This document shows, in pieces, positions 37,115-44,341 of a DNA stretch of 64,000 bases. Within the stretch, counting starts at the first letter, position 1, and every line of letters starts with the position of its first letter. The DNA comes from Diaphorobacter caeni. GTDB taxonomy: Bacteria; Pseudomonadota; Gammaproteobacteria; Burkholderiales; Burkholderiaceae_C. Where the stretch lies: positions 124,001-188,000 of the forward strand of contig NZ_JADKYZ010000008.1 in the NCBI RefSeq assembly GCF_015354245.1. Direction: 5' to 3'. Below the pieces are notes generated by a model. The model did no database searches and had not been told where the DNA came from. It worked only from the letters and a program-made list of their open reading frames with translations. The translations under genes and the position numbers were made by a program.

Positions 37115-37537
37115 TCACCCGGAATCGCCGAGAGCGCTCGAGCTCACCGCCGCATTCAGCGTGAACGGCGTATCGCGTGCGCCGGGCAGGCTCGCCGGAT
37201 CGAGCCGGTAGACGCCCCGGATCACCACGGTGAGGCCGTCATGGCGCGAGCGGTGGAACTCGAGCCGCGTGACGTCCACCGTCTGGTGCGCATTGGCCAG
37301 ATAGACGCTGCCGTCGATGTAGCCGTCGTCCGGGTTCACCGGAAAGTCGAAGCTTTTGCCCGCCAGCGGGGCGAGCATCACCGACGGCAGTTCGATGCCG
37401 TCGAGCCGGATCGCGGTGTCGATCAACTCACCTGCGTGCAGAAACGGGGTAAGCATGACGTACAGGCTCGCGTCACCCGGCTCGCCGCTCAGGATGGCAT
37501 GCCGCGCCTTGAGCAGCGAAGGGGAAAGATCGTCCAT
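37115..37537 (-). CDS. Hypothetical protein, 140 residues
   Basis: No recognised domain. Mixed, mostly beta-like composition with no signal peptide or membrane helix; it contains HAGELIDTAIRLDGIELPSVMLAPLAGKSFDFPVNPDDGYIDGS, which looks like a small structured domain. Codon pattern matches the neighbours, and the frame is bounded by compact intergenic gaps on the same strand (24 bp after the CBS gene; 57 bp before tsaD start on the same strand), so it is probably real. Function unknown. Confidence 0.6.
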   Translation of the reverse strand: MDDLSPSLLKARHAILSGEPGDASLYVMLTPFLHAGELIDTAIRLDGIELPSVMLAPLAGKSFDFPVNPDDGYIDGSVYLANAHQTVDVTRLEFHRSRHDGLTVVIRGVYRLDPASLPGARDTPFTLNAAVSSSALGDSG

Positions 37538-37561
37538 GGACGCCGGGCCGTTCCGCTCCGC

Positions 37562-38008
37562 TCAGGACATGGCGTTGCCGGTGATGTACTGCTCCATCTG
37601 CTCGATCAGGAACTGCTGGTGCTGCATGATGTTCTTGACCAGATCGCCGATGGAGATCAACCCCACCACCTTGCCGCCGTCCACCACGGGCAGATGGCGG
37701 ATGCGGTTGTTGGTCATGAGGCCCATGCAGTCCTCGACGCTGTGGTGCGGCTCGACGAAGCGCACGGCGCGGGTCATCACGTCGGAGATCGGGGTGTCGC
37801 CCGACGAGCGCCCCAACAGCACCACCTTGCGAGCGTAGTCACGCTCGGAGAAGATGCCCTCGATGCGGCCGTTGGCGTCGAGCACCATCAGCGCGCCAAT
37901 GCCCTTTTCTGCCATGATTTTCAGCGCGCTCAGAATCGTTTCGGCGGGTGGAACAGAGTACACCTGAGCTTCAGGCTTGGACTTCAGAACTTCGGCAACC
38001 GTCGTCAT
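37562..38008 (-). CDS. CBS-domain pair protein
   Basis: 148 residues, two CBS motifs (about 10-65 and 75-135) and no catalytic domain. GIGALMVLDANGRIEGIFSERDYARKVVL and MGLMTNNRIRHLPVVDGGKVVGLISIGDLVK are typical of small stand-alone CBS proteins that bind adenine nucleotides; the partner is unknown. Start at MTTVAEVLKSK (38008); the longer frame has a Cys-rich leader unlike the family. An inverted repeat TCAACAC-N7-GTGTTGA lies at 38117-38137 in its upstream region. Confidence 0.88.
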   Translation of the reverse strand: MTTVAEVLKSKPEAQVYSVPPAETILSALKIMAEKGIGALMVLDANGRIEGIFSERDYARKVVLLGRSSGDTPISDVMTRAVRFVEPHHSVEDCMGLMTNNRIRHLPVVDGGKVVGLISIGDLVKNIMQHQQFLIEQMEQYITGNAMS

Positions 38009-38236
38009 ATCGAGCTCCCAGATCAGACCAGTGGATGAGTCATCACTTGCTTGGCAAGTGCGGCCGTTGCAGTCTTCCATCCATTCATGGCAGGCCATTG
38101 ACAATGAATTGAAGATTCAACACAAAGACAGTGTTGACCAAGCCGCTGCATTGCGCAACTGGGCGTCATCCCCATCAGGGTTTACCGCTGCAACGGAATG
38201 CAACTCCTCTGCGATCACCGCCGTTTTCGGGTCACA

Positions 38237-38275
38237 AAAAATGGCCGCGTCCCTTGCCGGGAGGCAGCCATTTTT
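38237..38275 (-). terminator. Terminator of the DUF937-protein gene
   Basis: 9-bp stem AAAAATGGC/GCCATTTTT (38237-38245 with 38267-38275), GC-rich loop, T-run on both strands. 48 bp after the stop of the minus-strand gene. The rest of the 38009-38322 gap holds the CBS-gene promoter region. Confidence 0.75.
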
Positions 38276-38322
38276 GTGGATGGGCGACAAGGTCCGCGCC
38301 AGCGGACCCGCAAGCCGATGGG

Positions 38323-39039
38323 TCAGCGGCGATTGCCCAGGAAGGTCGTGCCCATCTTGAGCAGATCGCCAATGCCGACCTGGCCGTCGCCGTCCTGGTC
38401 AAGCAGGCTGCCCAGCAGACCGCCGCCGAGGCCGCCCTGCTGCTGCACGCGGCTCTTTTCCTGGCCGAGCATATTGCCCAGACCGCCGGAATCCATGCCG
38501 CCTGCGCTCACCCGGTTGGCCAAAAATGCCATGACGATGGGGGCCAGCATCTGCAGCAGCTGGCCACCGCCTGCGCCCAGGCCGGTCGCCTGACCCACGC
38601 CTGCTTCGGCGCGACCCCGGTTGGCGCCGAAGATGTGACCCAGGATGTCGCCACCGGCGGAGGCCGACGCCCCGCCACCGCCCATGCCGCCACCCAGCAC
38701 GCTGCCCAGCAGGCCACCCAGCCCGCCCGCGCCAGCGCCACCGGCACCGCCGCCGAGCACGGAGCCCAGCAGTCCGCCCAGATCGAGGCCGCCCGCGCCC
38801 ATGGCACCCTGGGCCGAAGGCATGTGGTCACGCTCCAGCGCACCGAACAGGGCCTCCGCGCCGCCCGGTTGCTGCGCGTTGTGGCCCAGTGCGCCGAACA
38901 GCATCGGCAGCGCGGCACCCACGGCGTTGTCAGCATCCGCTGTGCTGGTGCCCAGTTGCTGGGCAATCTGCTGCAGCGGCGCGCCACGCAGTTGCTCCAT
39001 CAGTTCGGCGGCCAGGGAAGAGGTGTCATTGGATGTCAT
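38323..39039 (-). CDS. YidB/DUF937-family protein with an EF-hand-like loop
   Basis: 238 residues. N-terminal DUF937 helical part (LAAELMEQLRGAPLQQIAQQLGTSTADADNAVGAALPMLFGALG), a Gly-rich middle with repeated LGGLLGSVLGGG, and a C-terminal DQDGDGQVGIGD calcium-loop motif (about 218-229). Function of the family is not established. Start at ATG 39039 because AAGGA lies 7 nt upstream, inside the longer frame. Stand-alone gene with its own terminator. Confidence 0.8.
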   Translation of the reverse strand: MTSNDTSSLAAELMEQLRGAPLQQIAQQLGTSTADADNAVGAALPMLFGALGHNAQQPGGAEALFGALERDHMPSAQGAMGAGGLDLGGLLGSVLGGGAGGAGAGGLGGLLGSVLGGGMGGGGASASAGGDILGHIFGANRGRAEAGVGQATGLGAGGGQLLQMLAPIVMAFLANRVSAGGMDSGGLGNMLGQEKSRVQQQGGLGGGLLGSLLDQDGDGQVGIGDLLKMGTTFLGNRR

Positions 39040-39263
39040 GGACGGTCCTTCAAGAAATGAGTCCACGCAGCCGGACTGACTGCGGGGGAAGCGATGTTAT
39101 TCGGCGAACAGGAATCTACACAGTTGCATGTCCCTACTCGAGACAGGCGGACGATAGTTAACAAATCAGACCGCCTTTCCACGTTCACCATTTTGCACGG
39201 GCTTGGAGTCCGCCACGGGGAAAGCGGCCGAAAAAGGGGGCATCGGCCCGCAAGCCAGAAAGA

Positions 39264-39530
39264 CTACTTGAGGTAGCCCCGGAGGACCTCGAGCACCGGT
39301 TCGAGCTCCTGCGCCGCCTCCTTGCTGTGCACCGCCACATGCTCGCGCACATGGCTTTCGACGAGCTTGGACATCAGCCCCTGCGTCGCGCCGCGGATCG
39401 AGGCGACCTGCTGCAGGATGGCGCCGCAGTCGTCCTCGGCCTCGAGCGCGCGCTCCAATGCCGCGACCTGCCCCGCGATGCGTCGCACGCGGGCGAGCAG
39501 CGCCTTCTTGTCCGAGATGGTGTGAGACAC
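39264..39530 (-). CDS. dmeR: RcnR/CsoR-family metal-responsive repressor (DmeR-like)
   Basis: 88 residues, all-helical. N-terminal SHTI with a conserved His, then LLARVRRIAGQVAALERALEAEDDCGAILQQVASIRGA (metal-site Cys35 and the RVRRIxGQ DNA-contact segment) and HVREHV. This ligand set is that of Ni/Co-type RcnR proteins, not of Cu(I) CsoR. Starts with GTG at 39530 after AAGGAG. Divergent from the CDF exporter gene with a palindromic G-tract operator between, the DmeR-DmeF arrangement. Confidence 0.85.
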   Translation of the reverse strand: MSHTISDKKALLARVRRIAGQVAALERALEAEDDCGAILQQVASIRGATQGLMSKLVESHVREHVAVHSKEAAQELEPVLEVLRGYLK

Positions 39531-39560
39531 GACAAAACACTCCTTGCAAAAGAGAAGATA

Positions 39561-39580
39561 GGATAGGGGGGTACCCTATA
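39561..39580. promoter_or_regulatory. RcnR/CsoR-type operator between dmeR and dmeF
   Basis: ATAGGG-GGGTA-CCCTAT (39563-39579): inverted repeat containing a G6 tract, the hallmark of RcnR/CsoR operators. It lies in the 63-bp divergent gap, so one site can repress both genes. Confidence 0.75.
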
Positions 39581-39593
39581 TTTCAAATACCCA

Positions 39594-40598
39594 ATGACTT
39601 CCTCATTGTCGCCCCGAATGCCGTTGACCGGCGCGCATTCGCACCAGTTCGGCGCCGCCAACCCCATGGCCGAGAAGAACACGCTGCGCGCCACCCTCAT
39701 CACGCTGGTCATGATGGTGGTGGAGATCACCGGCGGCTACTGGCTCAATTCGATGGCGCTGCTGGCCGATGGCTGGCACATGAGTTCGCATGCACTGGCG
39801 CTGGGCATGGCGGTGATCGCCTACGTGCTGGCGCGGCGCCTCGCAAGCGATGCGCGCTTCACCTTCGGCACCTGGAAGATCGAGATCCTCGGCTCGTTCA
39901 GCAGCGCGCTGCTGCTGTGTGGAGTGGCGCTGCTGATGTTCGCGCAGTCCGTCGAGCGGCTGTTCGCGCCCCGGCCCATCCACTATGACGAGGCCATCGC
40001 GATCGCCGCGCTCGGTCTGCTCGTGAACCTGCTCTGCGCCTGGCTGCTGAAGGATGCGGACCATGGTCACGATCATCACCATGAGCATGGACATGGACAT
40101 GGACATGGACATGCAAATGATGGGCACGCCGGGCACAGCGCACATGAGCACCGCGACATGAACCTGCGCGCGGCCTACGTGCACGTCATGTCGGATGCCG
40201 CCACCTCGGTGCTCGCGATCGTCGCGCTGCTCGGGGGCAAGCTCTGGGGCGCACAGTGGCTGGACCCGCTGATGGGCATCGTCGGCGCGGTGCTGGTTTC
40301 CGTGTGGGCATGGGGCCTGCTGCGCCAGTCGGGCCGTGTCCTGCTCGACGCCGAGATGGACGCGCCTGTGGTGCAGGAGGTGCGCGACGTGATCCGCGAT
40401 GAATTCCCCGCGGCCCGCATCGTTGACCTGCATGTCTGGCGCGTCAGCAAAGACCAATACGCCTGCATCCTCGCGCTGGCGAGCCCCTCTCCGCTTGCGG
40501 CGGACGTCGTGCGCCGGGCCCTGTCCATCCATGAGGAACTGGTGCACGTGACCGTCGAAGTGCAGGCCGCCTCCGACGAGGAACTAGCCGCGGCCTGA
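39594..40598 (+). CDS. dmeF: Cation diffusion facilitator, DmeF-like Co/Ni exporter
   Basis: 334 residues. Six membrane helices with the CDF metal site in SMALLADGWHMSSHA (HxxxD-type site of helix II) and YVHVMSDAATSV in helix V. The cytosolic loop between helices IV and V is His-rich, coded partly by four tandem CATGGA units (40086-40109). DmeF-type CDFs expel divalent cations, mainly Co2+ and Ni2+, in exchange for protons. The alternative start is 39618. Controlled, by inference, by the divergent DmeR-like repressor. Confidence 0.9.
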   Translation: MTSSLSPRMPLTGAHSHQFGAANPMAEKNTLRATLITLVMMVVEITGGYWLNSMALLADGWHMSSHALALGMAVIAYVLARRLASDARFTFGTWKIEILGSFSSALLLCGVALLMFAQSVERLFAPRPIHYDEAIAIAALGLLVNLLCAWLLKDADHGHDHHHEHGHGHGHGHANDGHAGHSAHEHRDMNLRAAYVHVMSDAATSVLAIVALLGGKLWGAQWLDPLMGIVGAVLVSVWAWGLLRQSGRVLLDAEMDAPVVQEVRDVIRDEFPAARIVDLHVWRVSKDQYACILALASPSPLAADVVRRALSIHEELVHVTVEVQAASDEELAAA

Positions 40599-41312
40599 AA
40601 GCTCCAGCCGGAAGCCCACGCCGTACACGGAGCGGATCAGATCGGCCGACGCATCCACGGCCTCGAGCTTGCGTCGCAGGTTCTTGATGTGGCTGTCCAC
40701 CGCACGGTCGTTCACCGATCGCGGATCGTCATGCAGCCGCGCCAGCAGCTGGTCGCGCGTGAACACATGGCCCGGCGCCGACAGCAGCACTCGCAGCAGC
40801 CGGAACTCCACCGGCGTGAGCGGCAGCAGCGCCCCCTTGTAGTAGGCGCGATAGGCCTCGACGTCCATGCGGATCGGCGACTGGGCGCTCAGCCGGTCCT
40901 GCTGGCGGTCGTTCTGCACCTGCACGCGCCGCAGAATGGTGCGCACGCGCGCGATCACCTCGCGCGGGCTGAAAGGCGTCTTGCAGATGTAGTCATCCGC
41001 GCCCGACTCAAGCCCGTCGAGCCGGTCCGCCTCCTCCACGCGCGCGGTAAGCATGATCACCGGCATGTCGCTGAAGGTGCGCAGCTCGCGGCACAGACTG
41101 AGACCGTCGCGGCCCGGCAGCATCAGGTCGAGCAGCACCAGATCGGGCTGCTGGCTGCGCACCTGATCGATGACCGCCGCGCCGTCCGCGATCCAGCTTG
41201 CCTCGAAACCGGCGGCGCGCAGATAGTCCATGAGCAGCGAGGCGAGCTTGGGCTCGTCCTCGACGACGAGCACGCGGGCCGTTCTGGTCGATTCCGGATT
41301 CGCGGACATCAT
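40584..41312 (-). CDS. OmpR-family response regulator (BaeR-like)
   Basis: 242 residues. Receiver domain with phospho-acceptor Asp in LVLLDLMLPGRDG, Thr and the conserved Lys (DDYICKTPFSPREV; note the extra residue in KTPF instead of KPF), then a winged-helix DNA-binding domain (LTPVEFRLLRVLLSAPGHVFTRDQLL ... DSHIKNLRRKLE ... YGVGFRLE). Partner of the histidine kinase directly upstream (ATGA overlap). Convergent with dmeF; the coding ends overlap by 15 bp. Confidence 0.92.
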   Translation of the reverse strand: MMSANPESTRTARVLVVEDEPKLASLLMDYLRAAGFEASWIADGAAVIDQVRSQQPDLVLLDLMLPGRDGLSLCRELRTFSDMPVIMLTARVEEADRLDGLESGADDYICKTPFSPREVIARVRTILRRVQVQNDRQQDRLSAQSPIRMDVEAYRAYYKGALLPLTPVEFRLLRVLLSAPGHVFTRDQLLARLHDDPRSVNDRAVDSHIKNLRRKLEAVDASADLIRSVYGVGFRLELSGRG

Positions 41313-42853
41313 GCGCGCGCCTCCTCAGCGGCCGCATCGTCGCGCGCGAGCGGCAGGCGCACCGTCATCAGCAGCCCGCCGAGCGGGGAGTGCCGCGCCT
41401 CGATCCCGCCGTCATGCGCCTCGATGATGCGGCTGCAGATCGCCAGCCCCAGCCCCGCGCCGCCACTGGCGCGGCTGCGCGAGCCTTCGACGCGGTAGAA
41501 GCGATCGAAGATGCGCGTGAGATGTTCGTCATCGACGCCGGGCGCGGAGTCGCTGAGGCTCAACACTGCCTGATCCATCCGGGATTCAGCAGAGATCGCC
41601 ACCACCCCACCCCGGTCGGTGTAGCGCAGTGCGTTCTCAAGCAGATTGCAGATCAGCTGCTTGAGCCTGCGCGCATCGCCCCGCACCACCAGTTCGCTCG
41701 CGTGGTACTGCACATCGAGAGCGATGCCCGCGTCGGCCAACCGCTGTTCATATGCCGGCACCGCCGCGCGCAGCAGTTCCACCAGATCCAGCGGCGTGTG
41801 CTGAAACGTCATCGCGCCCGCCTCGGCAAGCGAGAGGTCGTAGAGATCGCTGACCAGCTTGTTGAGCGTCGCGACCTCCGCCTGCAGTGACTTGATCGAC
41901 TCGCGGGTGAGCGGCCGCACGCCGTCTTCCATCGCCTCGAGCTCGCCGTGCAGAACGCCAAGCGGCGTGCGCAGCTCGTGCGAAAGATCGGCCATGAAGT
42001 CGCGCCGCATGCCCTCGTTGCGCTCCATCACGCGGGCCATGTGGTTGAAGTCCGAAGCCAGCTGCCCCACCTCGTCGCGCGGTCCGCTCGACTCATTCAC
42101 GTCCACGCGGATCGAATAGTCGCCGTCCGCAAGCCGCCGCGTCGCCTTCGCCATTTCGCGCAGCGGCTTGAGCAGCATGCGCGCCACCCACAGCGCGACC
42201 AGCGCGGCCATCAGCACCGAGACCGCGCCCATGGTCCAGCTCGCGCGGTACTGGCTGCGCTCGAACCGCACGTCGCCCGCCGCCGTCACGCTCTGGAACG
42301 GCGCGGTGACGATGTAGCCGACGATCTTTCCGTCCACCTCCAGCGGCTCGTGCTTGCCCTTGCCGCGCGTGTCGGACAGGCCGACGACGAACTTCCCGTC
42401 GGCATCGAGCAAGGTGGTGCGCAGCAGCGCGCCGGTGAGTTCGGCCAGTGGCGGTGACGGATGTACCGAGTGGTGATGGCCGTGCACATCGGTCTGCGGC
42501 TCCGCATGCGGGTCAACCGGTGGCAGCGGCCGCAACAGGCTGAACCAGCGCCTGCGCTCGCCACGCAGAAAGTCCCAGTTTTCGCCGTTTTCCCTGTACG
42601 CCTCAATGATGCGCGGGCGCGCGGCCTCCAGCCGCTGGGCCTCCTGTTCGTTCAGGTAGCCGAGAAAACCGCGGTTGAAACTCCATTGCGCGGCCAACGC
42701 CATCGCCACGACGACGCACACTGCCGTGAACAGCACCGCCAGAAACAGCTTGGCGGTGATGCCCGGCGCCAACCGGCTGAAGAAAGCTTTGGACTGGGAA
42801 CCCACAACAAGGAGGGCATGCGCCCCCGGCCATGAAAACCGGCCATTAAACAT
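41309..42853 (-). CDS. Sensor histidine kinase (BaeS-like) with a His-rich periplasmic segment
   Basis: 514 residues: membrane helix (about 33-57), periplasmic domain, second helix (about 210-230), HAMP, HisKA with DLSHELRTPLG (catalytic His) and HATPase with NLLENALRY, FDRFYRVEGSRSRASGGAGLGL. The periplasmic domain contains HGHHHSVH near residue 125, a plausible metal-binding patch. ATG 42853 is preceded by GAAGGA. Divergent from the RND efflux operon, as BaeSR-type systems often are near their targets. Confidence 0.9.
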   Translation of the reverse strand: MFNGRFSWPGAHALLVVGSQSKAFFSRLAPGITAKLFLAVLFTAVCVVVAMALAAQWSFNRGFLGYLNEQEAQRLEAARPRIIEAYRENGENWDFLRGERRRWFSLLRPLPPVDPHAEPQTDVHGHHHSVHPSPPLAELTGALLRTTLLDADGKFVVGLSDTRGKGKHEPLEVDGKIVGYIVTAPFQSVTAAGDVRFERSQYRASWTMGAVSVLMAALVALWVARMLLKPLREMAKATRRLADGDYSIRVDVNESSGPRDEVGQLASDFNHMARVMERNEGMRRDFMADLSHELRTPLGVLHGELEAMEDGVRPLTRESIKSLQAEVATLNKLVSDLYDLSLAEAGAMTFQHTPLDLVELLRAAVPAYEQRLADAGIALDVQYHASELVVRGDARRLKQLICNLLENALRYTDRGGVVAISAESRMDQAVLSLSDSAPGVDDEHLTRIFDRFYRVEGSRSRASGGAGLGLAICSRIIEAHDGGIEARHSPLGGLLMTVRLPLARDDAAAEEARA

Positions 42854-42960
42854 CAATCCTTCAGAATGGAGCTATCAACGGGTTTCTCGGTACGTGAACT
42901 GCCGTTCCAAAGCCCGAGAATGTCGCAGCCCCGGCCGACTCCAAGGTTTCTCCCATTTTG

Positions 42961-42977
42961 GCGTTCACAATGAACGC
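42961..42977. promoter_or_regulatory. 17-bp palindrome upstream of the RND operon
   Basis: GCGTTCA-CAA-TGAACGC, perfect 7+3+7 inverted repeat, 23 bp before the adaptor start and between the divergent kinase and efflux genes. A good candidate operator for a repressor or the BaeR-like regulator. Confidence 0.6.
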
Positions 42978-43000
42978 TTACACGTGATTTGCGCCTTTTC

Positions 43001-44323
43001 ATGAATTCAGCAGCTCCAGCCAAAAACGCCCAAAACGCAGCCCTTTGCGAGCCCACCCCCGCCCCAACCGCATGGATTGGCGCGCAAAGCTCCGGCATTT
43101 CACGTCTTTTGCTGATTTCCAGCTGCGTTCTCGCGCTCGCAGCCTGCTCTGACAAGAGTGCCAAGGCCCCTGCCCCAGCGGGACCCGCCGAGGTCGGCGT
43201 GTTCACCGTGAACCCCGAGCGGCAGGTGGTCACCAACGAGCTGCCGGGGCGCACGAGCGCATTCCTCACTGCAGAAATCCGCCCTCAGGTCGGTGGCATT
43301 CTGCAAAAGCGCCTGTTCACCGAGGGCGCGACCGTCAAGTCCGGCCAGGTGCTCTACCAGATCGACCCTGCCACCTATTCCGTCGCCCTGAAGAGTGCGG
43401 AGGCCGCGCTCGCCAAGGCCCGCGCCTCGCTCGGCACGGCCCAGACCAACGCCCGGCGCAATGCCGAGCTGGTGAAGATCGACGCGGTGAGCCGCCAGGT
43501 GCATGACGACAGCCAGGCCGCCGTGCTCCAGGCCCAGTCCGACGTGGCCGTGGCCACCGCCAATGTGGAGACCGCGCGCATCAACGTCGGCTACACCCAG
43601 ATCAAGTCGCCGATCGCCGGCCGCACGACCACCTCGACGGTCACGCCCGGAGCGCTGGTCACCGCCAACCAGACCAATGTGCTGACCACCGTCTCGCAGA
43701 TCGATCCGCTGTACGTAGACTTCACCCAGTCGAGCGGCGAGGTGCTGGCGCTCAAGAACGCCCTGTCCTCCGGCCGCCTGCAGGGCACGGGCAAAGACGA
43801 AGCCCGCATTCTCATCAGGCTCGACGACGGCAGCGACTACGCCCATCCCGGCCGCCTGCAGTTCAGCGGCGTGAACGTCAATCCGACCACCGGTTCGATC
43901 ACGCTGCGCGCCATCGTGCCGAACCCGGACGGACTGCTGATGCCCGGCATGTACGTGCGAGGCATGCTGCAGAGCGGCGTGAACGACAGCGCGCTGCTCG
44001 CGCCGCAGCAGGCCGTCACGCGCGACCCGGCCGGCAACGCCAGCGTGCTGCTGGTCGGCGCCGAGAACAAGCTCGAGCGCCGCCGCATCGTCACCGGCGC
44101 GGCGCTGGGCAGCCGCTGGGAAGTGGTCTCGGGGCTCAAGGCCGGGGATTCGATTCTGGTCGACGGCACGCTGCGCGTGAAGGAAGGCGACACGGTCAAG
44201 CCCGTGCCGTGGACACCGCGCAGCGCCAACAAGGCCGTGACCGGCGATGACGCCAGCACCACCGCGCCGGCCGTCCCTGCGGCCCCAGCCGCCAGCGCTG
44301 CCAGCGCCGCCGCTTCGCGCTGA
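43001..44323 (+). CDS. RND efflux periplasmic adaptor (AcrA/MexA family)
   Basis: 440 residues. Lipoprotein signal with LALAAC lipobox (Cys about 48). Lipoyl and coiled-coil hairpin: RPQVGGILQKRLFTEGATVKSGQVLYQIDPATY, then Ala-rich helices and YTQIKSPIAGRTTTSTVTPGALVTANQ. Links the inner-membrane pump to the outer-membrane channel. Start at ATG 43001; the preceding TTG at 42989 is less likely. First gene of the adaptor-pump-channel operon. Confidence 0.93.
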   Translation: MNSAAPAKNAQNAALCEPTPAPTAWIGAQSSGISRLLLISSCVLALAACSDKSAKAPAPAGPAEVGVFTVNPERQVVTNELPGRTSAFLTAEIRPQVGGILQKRLFTEGATVKSGQVLYQIDPATYSVALKSAEAALAKARASLGTAQTNARRNAELVKIDAVSRQVHDDSQAAVLQAQSDVAVATANVETARINVGYTQIKSPIAGRTTTSTVTPGALVTANQTNVLTTVSQIDPLYVDFTQSSGEVLALKNALSSGRLQGTGKDEARILIRLDDGSDYAHPGRLQFSGVNVNPTTGSITLRAIVPNPDGLLMPGMYVRGMLQSGVNDSALLAPQQAVTRDPAGNASVLLVGAENKLERRRIVTGAALGSRWEVVSGLKAGDSILVDGTLRVKEGDTVKPVPWTPRSANKAVTGDDASTTAPAVPAAPAASAASAAASR

Positions 44324-44341
44324 TCGAGAGACGGCTTCACC

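Noticed and set aside
40081-40112. CATGGA repeat considered as an intergenic or CRISPR-like array
   Set aside because: It is in frame within dmeF and encodes the His-rich loop; there are no spacers.
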